From the NCBI RefSeq assembly GCF_002197815.1, contig NZ_NIUB01000039.1, positions 1-39,251 of the forward strand: a stretch of 39,251 nt of DNA, given 5' to 3'. Made by a program: the position numbers and the translations under genes. Positions within the stretch are counted from its first letter, which is position 1, and each line of letters begins with the position of its first letter. The notes under the pieces were generated by a model that was not told where the DNA came from, ran no database searches, and saw only the letters and a program-made list of their open reading frames with translations. The stretch is from Pseudomonas oleovorans subsp. oleovorans. GTDB taxonomy: Bacteria > Pseudomonadota > Gammaproteobacteria > Pseudomonadales > Pseudomonadaceae. Below, one piece after another: positions 32,850 through 39,251 of this stretch.

Positions 32850-35338
32850 ATGCAAAGCGGCTCTCAAGTCAGTCTTCGGACATGGATATGGCGCGCTTTC
32901 GTACAGACGGCATTGATTCCGCTGATTCTGGTGGAGACGGTACTGATCAGCGTCTACCTGATCAGCAACGCATCGATCCGCGATGCGCAGATATCCCATC
33001 TGCGCGAGACAACCCTGAGCGACCTGCAAGCGGCCGCCAGCCAGGAAGCGCATCGGGTCGAAAGCGAGCTGGCCACATCGCGCGCCTCACCAGCACCTAT
33101 GCCTCCCTGACCCAGCAAGCATTGGACAACAGCCAGCCGAGTGCGCCGGCAGAACTGGCCGTTACGCCCAGCGGCGTGCGTTACAGCCCACGCGATGACG
33201 GTGGCGCGGCCTCCTTCTACTCCAACGTCACGCCCCTGGATAAGCAGGATCTGGACAAGGTAGCGCGCTTGGCCACCCTCGACCCGCTGATGCGTGAAAC
33301 CGTGCGGCAAAACCCGCTGGTAGCCAGCATCTATTTCAACAGCTGGGACAGCTACAACCGCATCTTTCCATGGTTCGACACACCTTCGCAGTATCCCCAC
33401 GACATGGTGATACCGGACTACAACTTCTATTACCTGGCAGACGCCAAGCACAACCCCGAACGCAAGGTCACCTGGACCGACGTCTACCTCGACCCGGCTG
33501 GCCAGGGCTGGATGCTTTCTGCCGTTGCCCCCGTCATGCGCGGCGACTTTCTGGAAGGCGTGGTGGGCCTGGACATCACCGTCGGCAAGCTGCTCGAACA
33601 CATTCAGAGCCTCGACGTGCCCTGGAATGGTTATGGCGTGATCGTCAGCAAGCAGATGAACATCATGGCACTGCCTCCCGCTGGCGAAGACGACTTCGGC
33701 CTGGACGAGCTAACCACCCACTCCTACGACGAAGCCATCAGTTCGGAGCTGTTCAAGCCTGAAGACTTCAACCTGGGCAAACGTGCCGATACCGAAGACC
33801 TCGCCAAAGCCATCGCACAGCAGGACAAAGGCGTACTCTCGGTCCGACTCAACGGCCGTCCGCACTTGGTCGCCTGGGCCACGATCCCGGCTACCGACTG
33901 GCACATGCTCACCGTCGTCGACGAGGCCGAAGTCTTCAGCCAGACCAACGCACTGGCCAGCCACTACCGCAACATCGGCTACCTGCTGATCGGCGGCCTG
34001 GTGTTGTTCTACCTGGTGTTCTTCGCCTTCATGTGGGGCCGTGCCCGCGAACTGACCGAGCGCCTGCGCAAACCCATCGGCGGCATCGTTGCCATGCTCC
34101 GCGAAATCGGCCAGGGCAACTGGAAGCCCAAGCGCCCGGCGACCACCATCACCGAACTTGAGGCGATCATCGATGACGTCGAATCCATGGGCCAGCGCCT
34201 GGAACGCAGCGCCACCCAGCTTCAGCGCGCCAGCCACGAGGCCCAGGAAGCCAGCCGCGCCAAGAGCCAGTTCATCTCCAGCATGAGCCATGAGCTGCGC
34301 ACCCCGCTCAACGCCATCCAGGGCTTCGCGCAATTGATGCGCATGCAACAGGCTCAGCCGGACAAGCAGGACACCGACTACCTGGAAGAAATCCTGCTCG
34401 CCAGCCGCCACCTCAACCAGTTGGTGGGCGATATCCTCGACTGGTCGAGCCTGCAGAGCGACCAGCCACGCCTGGACATGACCAAGGTCGACGCCGTCGC
34501 CCTGATGAACGAGTGCGCCGACCTGGTCGCACCGGAAGTCGAAGCCCATGGCCTGGAACTCAAGCTGACGCTGCCGGAAACAGCCGTGCCGGTACTGGCG
34601 GACCAGCGGCGCCTGCGCCAGGTGCTGCTCAACCTGCTGTCCAACGCCATCAAGTACACCCCGTCCGGCAGTATCAGCCTGAGCTGCACCAAACATGATG
34701 ACCGTGTACGGCTGATGGTCAGCGACACCGGCATGGGTATCGCCAGTGAGTTGCAACCGCTGCTGTTCGAACCCTTTCAGCGCCTGGGCCAGGAGAACGG
34801 CGCCATCCAGGGCACCGGAATTGGCCTATCGTTGTGCAAGGAATATGCAGCGCTGATGAATGGCGAGATGGGCCTGCACAGCGAGCCGAACAAGGGCAGC
34901 CAGTTCTGGATCGACCTGCCGCGCCACGTCACCCCGGTACAAGCTGAAGCAGTTGAATCGACGTCGCACCAGGCATGCGTCTATCACGGCGACCTAGACC
35001 GCACGAACCGTGAAATCGTCAGCCAGGCGCTGGCCGATATCGATCTGCAGCAGTTCGAGGATGGCCAGCAACTGCTGGCGGCGCTGCACAGCAGACGTCC
35101 TGATCTGCTGCTGCTCAGCGTCGAGCTGAATGGCCTGGACGGCCGCGACCTGCTCCGCGCCCTGCACCAGAGCGCCGAGTTGGCGGACCTGCCGGTGATT
35201 CTGCTAAGCCGTGAAGATCAGTTGCAGGAACTGGTCGGCCTGGGTGCCAGCGCCTTGCTCGGCGTGCCCATCGATCCTGATGAACTACACCAACTGGTCT
35301 GCGACCTGACCGGTAAGGAGGCTAACGATGCTGTCTAA
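32850..35338 (+). pseudogene. dCache hybrid sensor histidine kinase, frameshifted near 33073
   Basis: The ATG at 32850 (behind AGGAG) opens a frame coding MQSGSQVSLRTWIWRAFVQT and the first membrane helix, then stops making sense at about 33073. The downstream frame continues as HIARLTSTYASLTQQAL to the end, so one base seems lost around GAGCTGGCCACATC. The rest is whole: a dCache sensor domain, second helix GYLLIGGLVLFYLVFFAFMW, HAMP, HisKA with the phospho-His in SHELRTPLNA (codon at 34289), and HATPase boxes NLLSNAIKY, DTGMGIA and GTGIGLSL. A C-terminal receiver-like domain has Ser in place of the phospho-Asp. It overlaps the HD-GYP regulator gene by 11 bases. A sequencing error could also explain the break. 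Confidence 0.85.
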
Positions 35339-36398
35339 GGACTTTCGACAATCACGCGTGGTCATCGTCGATGATGTGATCGCCAACAGTCGCCTGCTGG
35401 AGTCCAGCCTCCGGGCCTTTGGCCTGCGCGACACCATCAGTTTCTCCGATTCGGCCGCCGCGCTGGACTGGTTGCAGCACAACCCCTGGAGCCTGCTGCT
35501 GCTCGATCTGGACATGCCGGCGCCGAACGGCTTCGACATTCTCCGCGCGCTGGCCGACCGTGATCGCAGCAGCAACCCGATCATCATCATCACCGCGCTG
35601 AACGACGCGGCCAGCCGCCGCACCGGCCTGGAACTGGGCGCCAACGATTATCTGAGCAAACCCGTCGACCTGCCCGAGGTGATCCTGCGAGTGCGCAGCA
35701 ACCTGCAACTGAGCCAGGCCAGCCTGGCCCTGCAGGAAACCAACATGAGCCTGGAGCAGCGCGTACGCGAACGCACAGCCCAGCTGAACCAGAGCTATGG
35801 TGCGCTGGTGCGTACCCTGTGCCGGGCATCGGCCTACAGAGACAGCGAGACCGGTAACCATATCGTCCGTATCGGCGAGTCCGCCGCGCTGATTGCCGAG
35901 GCTCACGGCATGAGCCCGGAGTGGGTCGAGCTGATGCGCCAGGCGGCCCCGATGCACGATGTCGGCAAGATCGGCATCGCTGACCATATCCTGCTCAAGC
36001 CCGGGCCACTGAACGAGGAGGAGCGTCAGCTGATGCAGCAGCATCCGGCAATCGGCCACTCCATCCTCACCGACCAGCACGCCTCTGCGCTCACCGACCT
36101 GGCAGCCGAAATTGCCCTGAGCCACCACGAGAAATGGGATGGCAGTGGTTATCCCAATGGCCTGAAGGGGGAACAGATCCCTCTGTCAGGCCGCATCGTC
36201 GCCATTTGCGACGTTTACGACGCGTTGCGCATGCCGCGCCCCTACAAGGAGCCGTGGCCCATCGAAAAGGCTCAGGCCTACATCCGCGAACAAGCCGGCA
36301 AGCATTTCGATCCGCAACTGGTCGCCCTGGTCGAAAGCCTCTACGAGAAGATCGAAGCACTCCAGCACGGTCTCAGCGACTGCGTGCAGGGAGACTGA
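35328..36398 (+). CDS. HD-GYP domain response regulator (cyclic di-GMP phosphodiesterase)
   Basis: The 356-residue protein has an N-terminal receiver with phospho-Asp60 (LLLLDLDMP), Asp15-Asp16 and Lys111 (LSKP), a coiled linker (about 130-155) and an HD-GYP domain. The metal-binding HD pair is at 210-211 (MHDVGKIG), HH in SHHEKWDG, and the GYP motif is intact (GSGYP). It should hydrolyse cyclic di-GMP when phosphorylated. The ATG at 35328, behind AAGGAGG, lies inside the end of the hybrid kinase gene, so the kinase is its likely partner. The kinase's own receiver lacks the phospho-Asp, which makes direct transfer from the HisKA domain to this protein more plausible. Confidence 0.94.
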   Translation: MLSKDFRQSRVVIVDDVIANSRLLESSLRAFGLRDTISFSDSAAALDWLQHNPWSLLLLDLDMPAPNGFDILRALADRDRSSNPIIIITALNDAASRRTGLELGANDYLSKPVDLPEVILRVRSNLQLSQASLALQETNMSLEQRVRERTAQLNQSYGALVRTLCRASAYRDSETGNHIVRIGESAALIAEAHGMSPEWVELMRQAAPMHDVGKIGIADHILLKPGPLNEEERQLMQQHPAIGHSILTDQHASALTDLAAEIALSHHEKWDGSGYPNGLKGEQIPLSGRIVAICDVYDALRMPRPYKEPWPIEKAQAYIREQAGKHFDPQLVALVESLYEKIEALQHGLSDCVQGD

Positions 36399-36465
36399 TC
36401 GACCTTGATAACGACAAGAATCCTCTGCCCGTGAGTCACCTTCTCAATTTCCGAGTACTGCCATC

Positions 36466-38091
36466 ATGAGTTTCAGATCCATCTCCATAGCTCCACGCGC
36501 CGCCATCGGGTTTGGCTTGATCGCCTTGATGGTCTTCGCCCTCGGCGGCTTCGCCCTGATGCAGATGAACAGCATGCACGACCGCTCCGGCGAGGTCGAA
36601 AACAACTGGATTCCCAGCCTCAATACCCTCGGTGATGTCACGCAGGATATTTTGCGTCTACGCGCGGCGACCCTGCGCATGTTGCTCAGCGAAGATGCGC
36701 AGCAATTGCAGGAGAGCACGCGGCTTGCAGAGAACCTTCTGGCTGACCTGGGACGCGTGCTGCAACGCTACGAAGGCATGATCAGCTCGGCCGAAGAGCA
36801 GGCCCATTACGATGATTTCAAGCGTTACGAAAGTACCTACCTGAGCACCCGCTCCCAGCTCGTCCACCACCTCGAGACCGGTAACCGCCCTGCCGCGCTG
36901 GAACTGCTCTATGGCAGCCTGAACCCTCAGGCCGACGCCATGATCAAGTCACTCAATGAGTTGATCACGCACAACCGCGAGGGTGCCTCGGAGGCAGCCA
37001 CAGCCGCAGAGCGCGTTTACATTCAGGCCACCCGTGGCACGCTGCTGGTGATGGCGCTTGCCGCCATCGCGACGGTCATACTCGCCACGCTGCTGACCCG
37101 CAGCATCGTCAGGCCGCTGGCCGAGGCCGTACAAGTGGCCGACTCGGTAGCCAGTGGTAACCTGACCCTGAGCATCGACACCCGTGGCAACGACGAACCG
37201 GCCAAGCTGCTGCAGGCGCTCAAGAGCATGCAGGGCAATCTACGCGGCACCATCGAACAGATCGCCGACGCCTCCAATCAACTGGCATCGGCCGCTGAAC
37301 AACTGAGTGCCGTCACTGATGGCACCGCGCGCAACCTGCACCAGCAAAGCCTGGAGATCGACCAGGCCGCCACTGCCGTCACCGAAATGAGCAGCGCCGT
37401 GGATGAGGTGGCGCGTAACGCCGCCAGTGCCTCGGAAAGCTCCAGCGAATCCGGGCGCATTGCCCGCCAGGGCAGCGAGCGCATCACTCAGACGCTGTCG
37501 TCGATCAACCAACTGGCTGCCGATGTCGATTCGACCTCAAGCAACTTCGGCCAACTGGCCGGCAAGATCCGTGGCATCAGCCAGGTACTCGACGTGATTC
37601 GCAGCATCGCCGAACAGACCAACCTGCTTGCCCTCAACGCCGCCATCGAGGCTGCACGTGCAGGCGAAGCGGGTCGCGGTTTTGCCGTGGTTGCCGATGA
37701 AGTGCGCGCCCTGGCGCACAAGACCGGGCAATCCACCCGCGAGATCGAGACCATGATCAGTACCGTGCAAGGTGACACCGAACAGGCGGTGCGCGCCATG
37801 GAATCGAGCAACGGGCTAGCCAAGCAGACGCTGGACATCGCCGAGGGCGCGGGAGTCGCGCTGGATCAGATCATTCAGTCGATTGCCGAGATCGGCGACC
37901 GCAACCTGGTGATCGCCAGCGCCACCGAACAGCAGGCCCACGTCGCCCGTGAAGTGGATCGCAACCTGATCAACATTCGCGACCTGTCGCTGCAGAACTC
38001 GGCTGGTTCGGAACAGACCAGCACCGCCAGCCGCGCGCTGTCGAGCCTGGCCGCCAACATGCAGGGCATGGTCGCGCGCTTTCAGGTCTGA
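36466..38091 (+). CDS. Methyl-accepting chemotaxis protein with four-helix-bundle sensor
   Basis: The 541-residue chemoreceptor has a first membrane helix at about 12-34, a periplasmic 4HB_MCP-like helical region with many charged residues (about 35-188) and a second helix near 190-212. HAMP (TRSIVRPLAEAVQVADSVA) and the signalling domain follow, with tip EQTNLLALNAAIEAARAGEA and GRGFAVVADEVRALAHK. The ligand is unknown. It starts 67 bp behind the HD-GYP gene on the same strand, so the three genes may share a transcript. The ATG at 36466 has only a weak ribosome site. Confidence 0.93.
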   Translation: MSFRSISIAPRAAIGFGLIALMVFALGGFALMQMNSMHDRSGEVENNWIPSLNTLGDVTQDILRLRAATLRMLLSEDAQQLQESTRLAENLLADLGRVLQRYEGMISSAEEQAHYDDFKRYESTYLSTRSQLVHHLETGNRPAALELLYGSLNPQADAMIKSLNELITHNREGASEAATAAERVYIQATRGTLLVMALAAIATVILATLLTRSIVRPLAEAVQVADSVASGNLTLSIDTRGNDEPAKLLQALKSMQGNLRGTIEQIADASNQLASAAEQLSAVTDGTARNLHQQSLEIDQAATAVTEMSSAVDEVARNAASASESSSESGRIARQGSERITQTLSSINQLAADVDSTSSNFGQLAGKIRGISQVLDVIRSIAEQTNLLALNAAIEAARAGEAGRGFAVVADEVRALAHKTGQSTREIETMISTVQGDTEQAVRAMESSNGLAKQTLDIAEGAGVALDQIIQSIAEIGDRNLVIASATEQQAHVAREVDRNLINIRDLSLQNSAGSEQTSTASRALSSLAANMQGMVARFQV

Positions 38092-38099
38092 GCCTTCGC

Positions 38100-38133
38100 A
38101 GCGGGTGCCCGGAGCCGACTCCGGTCACCCGCT
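38100..38133. terminator. Long hairpin between the MCP and DUF2256 genes
   Basis: AGCGGGTG/CACCCGCT with inner CCGGAG/CTCCGG pairing (38100-38133) separates the two convergent genes and touches the DUF2256 stop codon. No clear T-run follows, so it may stabilise transcript ends rather than terminate. Confidence 0.5.
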
Positions 38134-38261
38134 CAGCGCGAACGCCGACAGCACTCTGAGCAGTAGCGCACCTCGTCCCAGCAGCGTGCCCACTTCTTGC
38201 GCCAGGTGAACGGCAGGCCGCAGACCGCACAGGTCTTCACCGGCAGCTCACTCTTCTTCAC
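38133..38261 (-). CDS. DUF2256 small zinc-ribbon-like protein
   Basis: The 42-residue protein begins with GTG at 38261 and shows the DUF2256 pattern: CAVCGLPFTWRKKWARCWDE, then VRYCSECCRR. Two CxxC pairs suggest a small zinc ribbon. Function unknown. Its GTG overlaps the TGA of the photolyase gene (GTGA), so it is translated after that gene. I recall DUF2256 genes being common neighbours of FeS-type photolyase/cryptochrome genes. The gene itself is whole, but its upstream partner is truncated. Confidence 0.85.
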   Translation of the reverse strand: MKKSELPVKTCAVCGLPFTWRKKWARCWDEVRYCSECCRRSR

Positions 38262-39124
38262 AGCATTTCTCCGGCATCGAGTTTCGCCAACAGGCGCTCG
38301 CCCCAATCCCACAGCGCCTGCTGCTTGGCCTCGGTCATGCGCGCCAGGTTGCGGTAGACCATGCCAATGCGCGGGTTGCGTTCCAGAGGCTCGCGGTGGC
38401 GCATCAGAAAATGCCAGTACAGCGCGTTGAACGGGCAGGCCGATTCGCCGGTGCTCTCGCTCACCTTGTAGCTGCAGCCCTGGCAATGGTTGGACATGCA
38501 TTTGATGTACTGACCACTGGCGCAATAAGGCTTGGAGCCGAGGTAGCCACCGTCGGCATGCATCACCATGCCCAGGGTGTTGGGCAGCTCCACCCAGTCG
38601 AAGGCGTCCATGTAAACGGCCAGGTACCAGTCGCAGATGGCTTTGGGCGCGATGCCAGCGAGCAAGGCGAAGTTACCGGTGGCCATCAGCCGCTGGATAT
38701 GGTGCGCGTAGGCATGCTCCAGAGTCTGGCCGATGGCCTGACGCATGCAGTTCATCCGCGTCTTGCCGGTCCAGTAGAACTCGGGCAGCGCTCGTGAATT
38801 GCCAAAGCGGTTGCCCTCGGCGTACTCCGGCATACGTAGCCAGTAGATGCCGCGCACGTACTCGCGCCAGCCGATCAGTTGACGGATGAAGCCTTCGGCG
38901 GCGTTCAGCGGCACGTCGCCGGCACGATAGGCGGCCTCGACCTCGGCGCAGATCCGCCGCAGATCGAGCAGGCCGATGTTCAGCGCAGCGCTAATGCGCG
39001 AGTGGAAGAGAAATGGCTCACCATCGGCCATGGCGTCCTGGTAGTCACCGAAGTCTGCCAGGCCCTGGGCCAGAAAATACTGCCAGAGGTGTTCGGCCTG
39101 CTCGGCCGTGACCGGATAATCAAA
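38258..39124 (-). pseudogene. FeS-type photolyase/cryptochrome (PhrB, FeS-BCP class), 5' truncated
   Basis: The remaining 288 codons encode the C-terminal catalytic part of a prokaryotic (6-4) photolyase/cryptochrome with an iron-sulphur cluster. Visible are FDYPVTAEQAEHLWQYFL and DYQDAM at the cut end, PFLFHSRISAALNIGLL, QLIGWREYVRGIYW and AYAHHIQRLMATGNF. The cluster cysteines (in MNCMRQAIG, SNHCQGCSY and SACPFNALYW) are all present. Relatives are about 510 residues, so roughly 220 N-terminal residues are missing. Homology stops at 39124, where sequence of an insertion element begins. An internal ATG at 39031 could give a fragment, but without the N-terminal domain repair activity is unlikely. 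Confidence 0.88.
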
Positions 39125-39251
39125 GGCTCTGTCTGAGTTATCTGTTGCAGTGGTCTAAACTGAATCGTGATCTTTCCCAGCATGAGGGATCTATCATGAA
39201 AGCGGTTCAGTTTTCGCGGTGGATGGCACAGCTCTCCAGCCTCAACCCAGA
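39125..39251 (+). mobile_element. Left end of an IS1595-like insertion sequence (partial)
   Basis: From about 39125 (GGCTCTGTCTGAGTTATC) the photolyase homology ends and a short leader precedes a new gene start. The exact end and inverted repeat cannot be fixed, because the other end is outside the window. Confidence 0.55.
39196..39251 (+). CDS. Start of a putative IS1595-type transposase (partial, runs off the right edge)
   Basis: ATG at 39196 behind GAGGGA opens a frame coding MKAVQFSRWMAQLSSLNP, which resembles the start of IS1595-family transposases as I recall them. Only 18 codons are visible, so the family call is tentative. Confidence 0.5.
   Translation, partial: MKAVQFSRWMAQLSSLNP

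Noticed and set aside
33060..33090. Programmed frameshift in the hybrid kinase
   Set aside because: The sequence around GAGCTGGCCACATC has no slippery heptamer and no supporting hairpin is obvious; a base loss or error is simpler.

Overview
The window is chromosomal DNA of a high-GC gammaproteobacterium, most likely a Pseudomonas of the mendocina/oleovorans/alcaligenes group. That placement is inferred from the gene content (PutP, OprP-type porin, lpxL-like/minCDE/rluA/M18 aminopeptidase block, Lon paired with an Icp inhibitor, a PA4570-type small protein next to fklB) and from the many intergenic REP palindromes. I could not run a database search. Gene names rest on motif and sequence recognition.

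Left part (1-8301, nearly all minus strand): the 5' end of a group II intron sits just behind the terminator of putP. Then follow putP (proline/Na+ symport), a FemAB-like acyltransferase, an OprP-type porin, ynfA, an unrecognised small protein, a CynX-type MFS transporter, an SDR dehydrogenase and a DUF2784 membrane protein. Middle left (8463-14479): a small DUF2061 protein behind a Fur-like site, an exported alpha/beta hydrolase overlapping mlaA, a pirin, a patatin-like phospholipase, a 194-bp MITE-like repeat with 20-bp terminal inverted repeats, and an LpxL/HtrB-type acyltransferase.

Middle (14707-24445): minC, minD and minE (cell-division site selection), rluA, apeB and gmhA, then an AraC-type regulator, a membrane-anchored protein with a possible NIT-like domain, a Lon protease and a lipoprotein inhibitor of cysteine peptidases. 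Near-identical 24-25 bp arm REP palindromes follow minE, lie between gmhA and the AraC gene, and follow lon.

Right part (24709-39251): a YadGH-type ABC exporter and a 2-hydroxyacid dehydrogenase. Upstream of the dehydrogenase is the scar of a degraded gudD-garD (glucarate/galactarate) operon ending at an IS5-family element that has no target duplication. A signal-transduction stretch follows: an MCP, a Fur-box small protein convergent with fklB, a dCache hybrid kinase (frameshifted, with a receiver that has lost its key residues), an HD-GYP response regulator and a second MCP. The window closes with a DUF2256 gene overlapping a FeS-type photolyase gene whose 5' part is cut off by what looks like an IS1595-type insertion running out of the window.

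The core genes look intact. The accessory signal is mainly genome decay and mobile DNA: a group II intron, a MITE-like element and relative, an IS5 copy with two frame breaks, the gudD-garD deletion scar, the truncated photolyase, and repeats that supply stop codons of neighbouring genes. I found no convincing new defence or biosynthetic system.
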